Source of the DNA: an uncultured Gammaproteobacteria bacterium
GTDB lineage: Bacteria; Pseudomonadota; Gammaproteobacteria; Steroidobacterales; Woeseiaceae
Direction: 5' to 3'
NCBI GenBank assembly: GCA_937899415.1
Contig: CALBPI010000058.1
Span: 88,205 to 152,204, forward strand
DNA: 64,000 nt
This document shows, one piece after another, positions 38,111-47,121 of the stretch. The notes beneath the pieces were generated by a model. The model saw only the letters and a list, made by a program, of their open reading frames with translations. It made no database searches and was not told the origin of the DNA. Numbering within the stretch: position 1 is the first letter of the stretch; each line of letters opens with the position of its first letter. The translations under genes and the position numbers were made by a program.

Positions 38111-38136
38111 CTACAGATCGTCCCGGGGGAATCTCA

Positions 38137-39765
38137 ATGGATCGTCGTAAGTTCTTGAAAATAGCCGGCGTCGGCGCGGGCACTATCGCCCTGCCGGTCA
38201 GCGGACGCGTGATTGCAGCGGAAGAGCTGCTGTCGCCCGCTGACATGAGCCTGAAACGCCAGCTCGCGGAGGCCGGACTCAAGGCGGCCAAGGCTGCGGG
38301 TGCCACCTACGCCGACGTCCGCGTTGGCCGCTACCTGAACCAGTTCGTGGTGACTCGTGAGCTCAAGGTTCAGAACATCGTTAACACCGAATCCGTAGGC
38401 GTCGGCGTGCGCGTCATCGCCAAGGACACCTGGGGCTTCGCGGCCACGAGCGCATTGACGCCGGAGGCTGTCGCCGAAGCCGCGCAGACTGCGGTCGCGA
38501 TTGCCAAGGCCAACGCCAGGTACCAGACCGAGCCCGTGAAGCTCGCGCCGGTGAAGGGCGTCGGTGAGGTCAGCTGGCGCACCCCGACTAAGAAGAACGC
38601 CATGGAAGTGCCCATCGCGGACAAGGTCGACATGCTCATGGCCGTCAACGAGGCGGCGCTGAGCAACGGCGCGAGCTACGTCAACTCGACGTTCTACCTC
38701 GTCAATGAGCAGAAGTACTTTGCCTCGACCGATGGCTCCTACATCGATCAGGACATCCATCGTGTCTGGTCGCCCATGAGCGTGACCGCTGTCGACAAGG
38801 AAACGGGCAAGTTCAAGACACGCAACGGCCTGTCTGACCCGATGGGCATGGGCTGGGAGTACTTCGAAGGCGACCCCGCCGAGAAGGTTCCTGGCGTGAC
38901 GACGCGTTACCGCTACAGCTACGACATGGTCGAGGACGCCAAGCTCGCCGCGCAGCAGGCGAAGAACAAACTCACGGCACCTTCGGTCAAGCCCGGCCAG
39001 AAGACGCTCGTACTCGACCCGACGCACCTCATGCTCACGATCCATGAGTCGGTTGGGCATCCGCTCGAGCTCGATCGCGTGCTGGGCTACGAGGCCAATT
39101 ACGCGGGCACGAGCTTCGCAACGCTCGACAAGTGGGAGACCAAGGAATTCCAGTACGGCTCGGAGCTCGTCAACCTGTTTGCCGACAAAGTGCAGCCCGC
39201 ATCCCTGGGCGCCGTCGGCTACGACGACGAAGGCGTCAGGACGAAGAAGTGGGACCTGGTCCGCGATGGCATCCTGGTCAATTACCAGGCGATCCGCGAC
39301 CAGGCGCACATCATCGACGAGAAAGAATCGCACGGCTGTTGCTACGCAGACAGTTGGAATTCGGTGCAATTCCAGCGCATGCCCAACGTCTCGCTGGAGC
39401 CGGGCAAAGAGAAGCTCTCCGTGGATGACATGATTGCCGACGTGGAAGACGGCATCTACATCGTTGGCCGCGGTTCCTACTCGATCGACCAGCAGCGCTA
39501 CAACTTCCAGTTCGGCGGGCAGCTCTTCTACGAAATCAAGGATGGTGAAATCACGGAGCAAATAGAAGACGTGGCCTACCAGTCGAACACGCAGGAGTTC
39601 TGGAATTCCTGCTCGGCCATCTGTGACGAGCGCGACTACCGCCTGGGCGGTTCGTTCTTTGACGGCAAGGGCCAGCCCTCGCAGATCAGTTCGGTCTCGC
39701 ACGGCTGCGCCACGACGCGCTTCGACAACGTCAACGTGATCAACACCGCGCGCAAGCTCGGCTGA
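38137..39765 (+). CDS. TldD-like metallopeptidase with Tat signal
   Basis: This is a 542-residue TldD/PmbA-family protein. The zinc motif is HESVGH (His303, Glu304, His308) and the likely third ligand is Cys524 in SHGCATTRF. Unlike cytoplasmic E. coli TldD it opens with MDRRKFLKIAGVGAGTIALP, a strong twin-arginine signal, and ends its leader near VIAAEE. ATG 38137 has GGGGGA six bases upstream. TldD with TldE forms a dimer that cleaves unfolded peptides and matures peptide antibiotics such as microcin B17. First gene of an eight-gene operon. Confidence 0.88.
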   Translation: MDRRKFLKIAGVGAGTIALPVSGRVIAAEELLSPADMSLKRQLAEAGLKAAKAAGATYADVRVGRYLNQFVVTRELKVQNIVNTESVGVGVRVIAKDTWGFAATSALTPEAVAEAAQTAVAIAKANARYQTEPVKLAPVKGVGEVSWRTPTKKNAMEVPIADKVDMLMAVNEAALSNGASYVNSTFYLVNEQKYFASTDGSYIDQDIHRVWSPMSVTAVDKETGKFKTRNGLSDPMGMGWEYFEGDPAEKVPGVTTRYRYSYDMVEDAKLAAQQAKNKLTAPSVKPGQKTLVLDPTHLMLTIHESVGHPLELDRVLGYEANYAGTSFATLDKWETKEFQYGSELVNLFADKVQPASLGAVGYDDEGVRTKKWDLVRDGILVNYQAIRDQAHIIDEKESHGCCYADSWNSVQFQRMPNVSLEPGKEKLSVDDMIADVEDGIYIVGRGSYSIDQQRYNFQFGGQLFYEIKDGEITEQIEDVAYQSNTQEFWNSCSAICDERDYRLGGSFFDGKGQPSQISSVSHGCATTRFDNVNVINTARKLG

Positions 39766-39796
39766 TCCGACCACAGATTTCGAGAGAGTAGCCAAC

Positions 39797-41125
39797 ATGA
39801 CCATTCTTACCCGAGACGAAGCGAAGACCATCCTTGAGAAGGTGGTATCGCTGTCTAAGGCCGACGGTTGCGAAGCCAATCTTAATGGCGGCACCGAAGG
39901 CAATATTCGCTATGCGCGCAACAGTGTGTCCACGGCGGGCGAAACCAAAAATGTCGACCTCGTCGTGCAATGCAACTTCGGCCAGAAGGTCGGCACCGCA
40001 ACCATTAACGAGTTTGACGACGCCTCTCTGGCGAAGGTGGTAGCACGCGCCGAGGAAACCGCGCGGCTTGCGCCCGAGTCGCCGGAGTTCATGCCCGTGC
40101 TCGGCCCGCAGAAGTATGCCGAGAGCAAGGCATTCGTCGATGAGACGGCCAACATCAAGCCCGAGTACCGCGCGGATTCTGCCGCCGCCAGCATCGGGCC
40201 GGCGCGCGACAAGGACGCCACGGCAGCGGGCTTCCTCAATGACTCGGCCAATTTCTCGGCCATGATGAACAGTGAAGGCCTGTTCGCCTACCACACCGAG
40301 ACCAACGTCAACTTCACTGTAACAGTGCGCACCAATGACGGCACCGGCTCGGGCTGGGCCTCGGCCGATGACAACGATGTGCGCCGCGTCGACACCACAG
40401 CAACGTCAGCTGTAGCGCTGCAAAAAGCCGTGGCGTCGCGCGAGGCGCAGGCGCTCGAGCCTGGCAAGTACACCGTGATCCTCGAGCCCAACGCGGCCGC
40501 AGCACTCATCGGTCGCATGTTCTTTGCATTCGGTGCACGTCAGGCCGATGAAGGTCGTAGCTTCCTGGCCCAGAAGGGTGGCGGGACGCGACTGGGCGAG
40601 AAGATCTTTGATGAGAAGGTCACGGCCTACGGCGACCCACTCGATCCGCGTGTACCGGCGGCCACCTGGAATCAGAGCGGACAGCCCGTTGAGAAGCTCT
40701 CGATCATCAAGGACGGTGTGGTCGACAACCTGTTCTACGATCGTTACTGGGCCGACCAGAAAGACGTGGCACCCGTGCCGCAGCCGAGCAACCTCATCAT
40801 GGTGGGCGGTGACCGCAACCTCGAAGCCATGATCAAGGACACCGAACGCGGGATCCTCGTATCGCGACTCTGGTACATCCGGGCGCTCGACCCGCAGACG
40901 CAGCTCTACACGGGCCTGACGCGTGACGGCACGTTCTACATCGAGAATGGCGAGATCAAGTTCCCTGTGAAGAACTTCCGCTTCAATGAGAGCCCCGTGA
41001 TCATGCTCAACAACCTTGAAGAGCTCGGGCAGTCGGAACGCGTGAGTCTGTTCGGATTCTCGGCCGTGATGCCGCCCGTCAAGGTCCGCGAGTTCACGTT
41101 CTCCAGCCTCTCGGACGCCGTCTGA
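39797..41125 (+). CDS. TldE/PmbA-like partner of TldD
   Basis: This 442-residue homologue of TldD has no HExxxH motif, as expected of the TldE (PmbA) subunit. C-terminal family segments are visible (TRDGTFYIENGEIKFPVKNFRFNES, LGQSERV). The N-terminus MTILTRDEAKTILEKVV carries neither Sec nor Tat signal, although its partner and the following protein do. If TldD and TldE act together they must meet in the cytoplasm or leave as a folded complex through Tat. The stop overlaps the probable start of the next gene. Confidence 0.87.
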   Translation: MTILTRDEAKTILEKVVSLSKADGCEANLNGGTEGNIRYARNSVSTAGETKNVDLVVQCNFGQKVGTATINEFDDASLAKVVARAEETARLAPESPEFMPVLGPQKYAESKAFVDETANIKPEYRADSAAASIGPARDKDATAAGFLNDSANFSAMMNSEGLFAYHTETNVNFTVTVRTNDGTGSGWASADDNDVRRVDTTATSAVALQKAVASREAQALEPGKYTVILEPNAAAALIGRMFFAFGARQADEGRSFLAQKGGGTRLGEKIFDEKVTAYGDPLDPRVPAATWNQSGQPVEKLSIIKDGVVDNLFYDRYWADQKDVAPVPQPSNLIMVGGDRNLEAMIKDTERGILVSRLWYIRALDPQTQLYTGLTRDGTFYIENGEIKFPVKNFRFNESPVIMLNNLEELGQSERVSLFGFSAVMPPVKVREFTFSSLSDAV

Positions 41126-41820
41126 GCATTCTGGACCGGCGTCGGTTTCTGCAAGCCGCGGGCGCTTCGGCGCTCGCGGCTGCTTTACCTGCGCGTGCCA
41201 GTTCGGGCTACGACTTCTACTTCACGCGGCTCATGTACGAGTCGGGCAACTGGAACGTCGACGAGCGCATGCCCAACAATGTGCTCAACTCACTTGTCGA
41301 GTACACGACGCTTCACGTCGACCCCAATGAACGCGTTGTGGCGCTGTCAGACCAGGCGATGCTTGAATCACCTTTCTGCTACCTGGCCGGGCACAAGCTC
41401 GTGCAGTTCAGCGACGCCGAAGCGGCCAACTTCAAGCGCTATGTTGAGAATGGTGGCTTTGTATTTGTCGACGACTGCAATCACGATATCGATGCGCTGT
41501 TCGCCGTGAGTTTCGAGCGCCAGATGGAAGCGTTGTTTGGTCGCGACTGTCTGCCCAAGCTGCCCGACGATCATCCGTTGTACACCTCGTTTTTTGAGTT
41601 TGATGAGCCGCCCACGACGAGCTTCGAGCTCAACGGCTGGGGCGATGATCTCGTTCACGACTACTTGCGCGGGCTCGAAATCGACGGCCGCCTGGCGGTG
41701 CTCTACAGCAACAAGGACTACGGCTGCGAGTGGGACTATGACTACCGCAACAAGCGCTGGCTGGCCGTCGACAACACGCGCTTTGCCGTGAACATCGTCA
41801 TGTACGCACTGAACTATTGA
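41122..41820 (+). CDS. DUF4159 protein with Tat signal, probable CTG start
   Basis: The DUF4159 body is clear: GYDFYFTRLMYESGNW, LAGHKLVQF, GGFVFVDDCNHDID, ELNGWGDDLVHDYL, YSNKDYGCEWDYDY. The first ATG (41233) lies inside the conserved domain. Reading upstream in frame gives LSILDRRRFLQAAGAS followed by an Ala-rich stretch ending PARA, an excellent Tat signal, but with no ATG, GTG or TTG before the frame closes. CTG 41122, overlapping the TldE stop as CTGA, would give a 232-residue protein; ATT 41128 is another option. The domain has a GATase-like fold and is common beside MoxR/DUF58 genes. Confidence 0.78.
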   Translation: MSILDRRRFLQAAGASALAAALPARASSGYDFYFTRLMYESGNWNVDERMPNNVLNSLVEYTTLHVDPNERVVALSDQAMLESPFCYLAGHKLVQFSDAEAANFKRYVENGGFVFVDDCNHDIDALFAVSFERQMEALFGRDCLPKLPDDHPLYTSFFEFDEPPTTSFELNGWGDDLVHDYLRGLEIDGRLAVLYSNKDYGCEWDYDYRNKRWLAVDNTRFAVNIVMYALNY

Positions 41821-42848
41821 TGGCCAGCGAACCCACAGAACACGAAATCCGTCAGCAGGTCGCGCGGCTTGCCGAAGTACGGCGCGAAGTGGGCCGCGTC
41901 ATCGTTGGCCAGACCGCTGTCGTCGATGAGATTCTCGCGACGCTGCTTGCGGGCGGGCACTGCCTGCTGCAAGGCGTACCGGGGCTTGGCAAGACCAAGC
42001 TGCTGCGAACCCTGGCGCGGGTCATCGATCTGCCTTTTGGTCGCATTCAGTTCACGCCCGACCTCATGCCCGGTGACATCATCGGCACCGAGCTACTGAC
42101 AGAGACTGAGTCGGGTCGCCGCGAGCTCGAGTTCCAGCCTGGCCCGGTGTTCACGAGCCTGCTTCTGGCCGACGAAATCAACCGCACACCGCCCAAGACG
42201 CAATCGGCCTTGCTCGAGGCCATGGAGGAACACCGGGTGACGTTTGCGGGCACGCCGCATCCGCTGCCCGAACCGTTTTTCGTCATGGCCACGCAGAACC
42301 CACTGGAGCAGGCGGGCACCTATCCGTTACCCGAGGCGCAGCGCGACCGCTTCCTCATGATGATCCGCATCGACTACCCGACTGCGGACGAGGAGCTCGA
42401 CATCCTGCGTCGCACGACTGGCGGGACGCAGGCCGAGGTCAAACCGGTCATGGACGGTGCGGACATTGTGGCGCTACAGCAGCTCGTGCGTGAACTGCCC
42501 ATCAGCGACGGCCTGCTGGCGTATGCGACCCGCATGGTGCGCGCGACGCGACCACGCGACGGCGAAGCGACGGCGACGGTGCGTGAGTACGTTCGCTGGG
42601 GTGCCGGTCCCCGTGCAGGTCAGGCCATCGTTCTGGCGGCGAAAGCGACCGCGTTACTCGCCGGTCGGCTCGCGGTGACGCTGGACGATATTCGGGCCGT
42701 GGCGCTGCCGGTGCTCCGCCACCGCGTGATTCTCAATTTCCACGCCGAGGCTGAGCAGCAGGACGTCGAACGTGTGGTCGGCCATCTGCTCGACGAGGTG
42801 GCGCCGCCCGAGGATCCACTCAAGGCCGAGCGCGCCGCCACGGACTGA
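41820..42848 (+). CDS. MoxR-family AAA+ ATPase
   Basis: This is a 342-residue AAA+ ATPase. Walker A is GVPGLGKTKLL. Walker B and adjacent residues are LLADEINRTPPKTQSALLEAMEE. Sensor 1 is ATQNPLEQAGTYPLPEAQRDRF, all MoxR hallmarks. ATG 41820 shares bases with the DUF4159 stop (TGATG); a TTG one codon upstream is less likely. MoxR proteins act as chaperones for partner proteins, usually with a DUF58 or VWA protein, as encoded next. Confidence 0.92.
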   Translation: MASEPTEHEIRQQVARLAEVRREVGRVIVGQTAVVDEILATLLAGGHCLLQGVPGLGKTKLLRTLARVIDLPFGRIQFTPDLMPGDIIGTELLTETESGRRELEFQPGPVFTSLLLADEINRTPPKTQSALLEAMEEHRVTFAGTPHPLPEPFFVMATQNPLEQAGTYPLPEAQRDRFLMMIRIDYPTADEELDILRRTTGGTQAEVKPVMDGADIVALQQLVRELPISDGLLAYATRMVRATRPRDGEATATVREYVRWGAGPRAGQAIVLAAKATALLAGRLAVTLDDIRAVALPVLRHRVILNFHAEAEQQDVERVVGHLLDEVAPPEDPLKAERAATD

Positions 42849-42851
42849 CGC

Positions 42852-43781
42852 ATGGACGCGGTGGACCTGCTGCCCGACGCAGCGACGCGCCATCAGTTGC
42901 TGCGTTACACGCTGGCGAGCCGCCACCGGGTTGCGAGCAGCCTGCGCGCATCCCACATCAGCCGCGAGCGCGGCGAGGGCATCGAATTCCACCAGTACCG
43001 GCCTTACCTGCCTGGCGATGATTTGCGGCGTGTCGACTGGCGACTCTATGGGCGTACGGACCGCCATTACGTGCGCGAAGCGGAGCAGGAGAGCCGGCTC
43101 ACAGTGTGCCTGTTCGTCGACACGACGGCGTCGATGGGGATGCACGATAAAGACGGGCCAAGTCGGCTTGAGCTGGCCCAACGCACGGCTGCCGCCATCG
43201 CCTGGCTGTCGGCGCAGCGCCACCACGACTTTGGACTGGTCACGCTCACTGATGGCCGGCCCGTGTACCTGCCGCCGGCCGCGGGCAACGCACAGTTCCA
43301 GCGCATGACGGGCGCGCTGGCGTCGTTGACGCCCGCCGGCAGCTGGCCGCGTCATGCAAACGTGCGCCACGCGCTGCAAGCCTTGCCTGCACGCAGCAAG
43401 GTGTTCTGTTTTTCAGACTTCTTCGAACGCGGCGACGAGCAGACGCGCGCAATGCGTGAATTGCTGGGCATGGCATACGGACTGACGAGTGTTCAGATCG
43501 TCACGGCCAGCGAGCTCGCATTCCCGCACCGTGGCCAGGTCGAGGTCATCGACGCCGAGCACGGTGAAACGCGGGTTGTAGACGCGCGGGCCTATCGCCC
43601 GCGTTACCTGGCGCGCTTCGCCGAGTTGCTCGATGCCGTTCGTCGCGAGCACAGGGCGCTGGGCGCACGCGTGGTGCGCGTGACCGCATCGACGCCCGTG
43701 CCCGATGTGCTGCGGGCAGCACTGGATCATGGCCTCGACGCGCCGGCGCGGTTGCTGGCCGCCGTGGAGGCCGCCTCGTGA
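42852..43781 (+). CDS. DUF58 domain protein
   Basis: This 309-residue protein has the DUF58 core YRPYLPGDDLRRVDWRLYGRTDRHYVREAEQE. A VWA-like fold follows, with a metal-site-like LFVDTTASMG. No transmembrane segment is obvious. DUF58 proteins are the standard partners of MoxR ATPases. Three bases separate it from moxR, and it overlaps the next gene by four bases. Confidence 0.9.
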   Translation: MDAVDLLPDAATRHQLLRYTLASRHRVASSLRASHISRERGEGIEFHQYRPYLPGDDLRRVDWRLYGRTDRHYVREAEQESRLTVCLFVDTTASMGMHDKDGPSRLELAQRTAAAIAWLSAQRHHDFGLVTLTDGRPVYLPPAAGNAQFQRMTGALASLTPAGSWPRHANVRHALQALPARSKVFCFSDFFERGDEQTRAMRELLGMAYGLTSVQIVTASELAFPHRGQVEVIDAEHGETRVVDARAYRPRYLARFAELLDAVRREHRALGARVVRVTASTPVPDVLRAALDHGLDAPARLLAAVEAAS

Positions 43782-44809
43782 GCGCGCTTGCGGCCATGCT
43801 CCTGGGCCTTGGTGCCGCGCTGGCTGTTGTACTCGTGCATGCGTTGTATCTGGGCGCGCGTCGGCGCGTCACGGTGGCCACACTCAAGCCCTTTGAGACC
43901 GAGTCGCGCCCGAGACTGACGACGGCGCCATTGACCCAACGTGTGTTGCTCCTGAGCCGGCTGTTGTTGTTCGCAACGCTCGTTGCCATCGTGGTGCGCG
44001 AGCAACCTGAGGTCCTTGAGGCTAAGGGCGCCACACGCGTGGTGGCCGTGGTACCGGGCACGCTGCCGCCCGAAAACGAACCGGGCGTGCAGTACCTGTG
44101 GCTCGATGGCCAGCAAACACCGCTGTCGCGTGCGCCACAACGTCATGATGTGACCGCGGCGGCGTTGTTGGCGCTGACACAGGCCTTGCCCGCTGACGCG
44201 GAGCTCGTGGTGGTCGGCACGCCCGCCGCAGCGGACTGGCCGGCAGTGATGCCCGAGCTGGGTCGATCGGTTGTGTGGCAGCGTGGCGACATGGCAGCGC
44301 GCAAACCGGAAGGGTGGTTGGCCGCGGACGCGCCCGAGACGCTCCACATTGTTGGCGACGATGACACGTTACGCGAGGCGGTTCTTGAGGCCATCGGACT
44401 CTGGCGAGAGGCCGGATTCCTGCCCGACTCGGTGACGGTCGTCGACGGTGAATCCGACAGCGACCGCGGTGCGCGCGTCATGCTGGGTGCAGGTCCCCGG
44501 GTTCATGCAGCCTGGGCGGCGCGCGTCATCCAACCCGGCGCCGTGGATTCAGGGCACGCGGTGGTTTATGACGCGACCCTCGGCGCAGGGGTCTTCGCGA
44601 CGGCGTTATGGCACCAACTGACGGTTTCGGCGGGCCGCCGCCCGGTTGCCGGCGTTGCCGTTGCGCCGCTACCCGCTGCAACGCAAGCGTTGTCGCCGGG
44701 CAACGTTGAGCGACGCCTCACGGTGCCTGTGTCGGCCGCCTGGTTGTTACTGGCCGTTGGCCTGTTCGCCACCGAGCGCACGCTGGCACTGCGCGGAGCG
44801 CAGGCATGA
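43778..44809 (+). CDS. BatA N-terminal-like membrane protein
   Basis: This is a 343-residue protein. Two N-terminal membrane helices (AAMLLGLGAALAVVLVHALYL; LLLSRLLLFATLVAIVV) with LKPFETESRPRL between them resemble the BatA N-terminal domain. An external domain with Rossmann-like VVAVVPG and LVVVGTPAA strands follows. One C-terminal helix (AAWLLLAVGLFATERTL) brings the chain back. It probably anchors the MoxR/DUF58 complex to the membrane. Overlaps both neighbours by four bases. Confidence 0.75.
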   Translation: MSALAAMLLGLGAALAVVLVHALYLGARRRVTVATLKPFETESRPRLTTAPLTQRVLLLSRLLLFATLVAIVVREQPEVLEAKGATRVVAVVPGTLPPENEPGVQYLWLDGQQTPLSRAPQRHDVTAAALLALTQALPADAELVVVGTPAAADWPAVMPELGRSVVWQRGDMAARKPEGWLAADAPETLHIVGDDDTLREAVLEAIGLWREAGFLPDSVTVVDGESDSDRGARVMLGAGPRVHAAWAARVIQPGAVDSGHAVVYDATLGAGVFATALWHQLTVSAGRRPVAGVAVAPLPAATQALSPGNVERRLTVPVSAAWLLLAVGLFATERTLALRGAQA

Positions 44810-47121
44810 CGACTGGGCGTACAGCCTTGAGGCGGCATGTGCGCGGACTGCGGTCGGCGCAGCTAGCACGCTACCTGGGCTATGCGGTGCCGTTGTCGAT
44901 ACTCGCGGGATTCGCGGCCGTTCGCTGGGTTGCCGCGAGCCCAGCCGAAGCACTTCTGCTCGCGGGGCTTGCGGCACTCGTTCAGGTGCTGACGATCGAC
45001 GTCGCTCATGCGGCGCAACGCGTCACGGCGACGCGCACCGCCGCGCATCTCGATCGCGTGCACGCGAGTCTCGAGGACAGCACGGCGTTGCTGCTGGCGC
45101 CCGAATCGACACTGAGCCTGCCGGCACGGCTGCAACGTGAGCGTACGGCCGAAGCGCTGCTGGCATTGGTGGCGCAGGGCGATTTGCGGTCGAGTACTGC
45201 AGGACGACTGCCGCGAGTTATGGCGGGTGCGCTGTTGTTAGCAGCGGTGCTTGCCAATCTGACCTGGCTTGTTCCGCGCTGGCTCGAGCCGACGCTCGCG
45301 CGCGAGGCCAAACAACAGGCGTCGCTTGTTACCGCCGTGACCCTTGAAGCTCGACCGCCTGAATACACCCGGCTGCCGCCACTCGAGTTTGAGGTGGGTG
45401 ACATCACAGTGCCCGAGTTTTCGACGCTGCGGGCGACCCTCACGGTCAGCGGTACTTACTCAGGCCTCGAGCTGGTGCAGGGAGACGGACACCGCGTGAA
45501 ACTCTATGACGCGGGGGATGGCCGTTGGCAGAGCACCTGGTGGCCGGCGACAGCGACGACCTGGCAGATCTTGGATGGTGCGGGTACGCCGGTGCCATTG
45601 CCCGACGGTGCGTTTGTGCACCGCGTCGGTCTCACCAGCGATACCGCGCCCGCGATTCGGATCGCGGCACCCGATGCACGGCTGCACGAGGTGGACGGAC
45701 TGCCTTTCGCCTTGCCTGTTCGGGTGTCCGTGGTCGACGACCACGGTGTCGCTGCCGTCACGGCGCACGCGACACGCGCCACGGGCAGCGGCGAGCGCGT
45801 GAGCTTCGAAGGCTCGGTTGAGGCGTTGTTTGAAGACGCTGCGGCATCACGGCGCGAACTCGAGGCGGCGCGTGATTTTACGGGCGCGCAGTTCGGGCTT
45901 GCGCCCGGCGCGGAAATCTACCTGCATTTCGAAGCCGCCGACGCGCGGCCAGGCGCGAACAACGTCGCGCGTTCACAGACTCTGATCCTGCGCTGGAAAG
46001 ATGTGGACCGTGCGCCGGATGTGGTGCTGGACAACGCGGTCATTCAGGTGATGCCCGAGTACTTCCGAAGTCAGCGTCAGATCATCATCGATAGCGAAGC
46101 ACTGGTCGCCAATCGCGCGACGATTGCGCCCAACGCATTCGAAGTCCGCGCCCAGTCGCTGGCACTCGACCAGCGCGCACTGCGACTGCGCTACGGGCAA
46201 TTCCTGGGTGAGGAATTGGGCGGCGAGCCTGCAGCGATGCCGCTCGGCGAAGGTCATTACATCGGTGATGGGCACAACCACGGTGGCGAATCAGAGGGCA
46301 CCTGGCAACAGGCCTATGCCGAGGAGCTCGAGGCGTTGCGCGGCAGCGAGGCTGACCCGGATGCTGCGGATACCGTCTGGCAGGAGGGCGACGCGCACTA
46401 CCCGGGCGACGGCCACAATCACGGTGACGAGCCGCCGGAATTCTTCCAGAGTGCGACGGGTGACTTCGGTGATGCGCTCGCGGCGATTTCGCCTTACGCG
46501 CACTTCCACGACCAGGAAGAAGCGGCGACCTTGTTCGACCCCGAGACGCGTGAGTTATTGCGCGCCGCGCTGCGTGCCATGTGGCGCTCGGAAGCGGCGC
46601 TGCGTCAGTTCGACCCCGGGCCTGCGCTGCCACACCAGTACGAGGCGTTGGCCCTCATCAAGCGCGTGCAGAACCGTTCACGTGTTTTCGTGGCCCGCGT
46701 CGGCTACGAACCGACCCCCGTCGATCCCGGGCGCAGGCTTACGGGCGAGCTCGATGACATCGCGGCATCAGGCCGACTGTCGCCGCGGGAACGACCAACC
46801 GTCAATTCGGCGCGTATTACGGCGATGCAGACGCTGCTTGGGGCCACGCGTTACCCGCAAGGCAACTTTGACCGTGGTGCCATCGACGACTGGTTTGACG
46901 AGTCGTTGGCGCAAGCGGCGGCGCAGGACGACGATGGACTGGCGCAGGCGACACTGGACGTGCGTGCCGCGGTCGACGAGTGGCGGTTGGAGGGCGACTG
47001 CGACACGTGTCGCGATCGCGTGCTGGCGTACTGGCAACGCTATGCGCCGACGCCACCCGCGCCCGCAGCGCGCAGTGAGTCGGGTCTCGACGCGTTCGCC
47101 GGCGGTCGGCTGCTGCCGTGA
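44806..47121 (+). CDS. Large DUF4175-like membrane protein with GDGHNHG repeats
   Basis: This 771-residue protein has two helices near residues 25-65 and a third at about 136-155. A long periplasmic part with beta-sandwich-like strands follows (ARPPEYTRLPPLEFE, VRVSVVDDHGVAAVTA). The LEARPPEYT...VDDHGVA pattern recalls DUF4175 proteins. Odd feature: GHYIGDGHNHG at about 483-493 and HYPGDGHNHG at about 532-541, two His-rich repeats that could bind metal. A late DCDTC pair is also present. No enzyme motif is recognised. Overlaps both neighbours by four bases. Confidence 0.65.
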   Translation: MTTGRTALRRHVRGLRSAQLARYLGYAVPLSILAGFAAVRWVAASPAEALLLAGLAALVQVLTIDVAHAAQRVTATRTAAHLDRVHASLEDSTALLLAPESTLSLPARLQRERTAEALLALVAQGDLRSSTAGRLPRVMAGALLLAAVLANLTWLVPRWLEPTLAREAKQQASLVTAVTLEARPPEYTRLPPLEFEVGDITVPEFSTLRATLTVSGTYSGLELVQGDGHRVKLYDAGDGRWQSTWWPATATTWQILDGAGTPVPLPDGAFVHRVGLTSDTAPAIRIAAPDARLHEVDGLPFALPVRVSVVDDHGVAAVTAHATRATGSGERVSFEGSVEALFEDAAASRRELEAARDFTGAQFGLAPGAEIYLHFEAADARPGANNVARSQTLILRWKDVDRAPDVVLDNAVIQVMPEYFRSQRQIIIDSEALVANRATIAPNAFEVRAQSLALDQRALRLRYGQFLGEELGGEPAAMPLGEGHYIGDGHNHGGESEGTWQQAYAEELEALRGSEADPDAADTVWQEGDAHYPGDGHNHGDEPPEFFQSATGDFGDALAAISPYAHFHDQEEAATLFDPETRELLRAALRAMWRSEAALRQFDPGPALPHQYEALALIKRVQNRSRVFVARVGYEPTPVDPGRRLTGELDDIAASGRLSPRERPTVNSARITAMQTLLGATRYPQGNFDRGAIDDWFDESLAQAAAQDDDGLAQATLDVRAAVDEWRLEGDCDTCRDRVLAYWQRYAPTPPAPAARSESGLDAFAGGRLLP

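Larger units (their letters stand above)
37777..38136. promoter_or_regulatory. Divergent intergenic region, PTPS-III to tldD (360 bases)
   Basis: The part near the PTPS start is GC-rich with no visible gene. An inverted repeat, GTAAAA-6-TTTTAC, lies at 37977-37994 in an AT-rich patch and is a candidate regulator site. The candidate promoter and leader hairpin of the tldD operon follow and are listed separately. Confidence 0.45.

Noticed and set aside
38134..39903. Antisense open frame of about 589 codons across tldD
   Set aside because: The plus strand encodes a complete TldD with zinc motif and Tat leader; the antisense translation is Arg/Val/His-rich and featureless.
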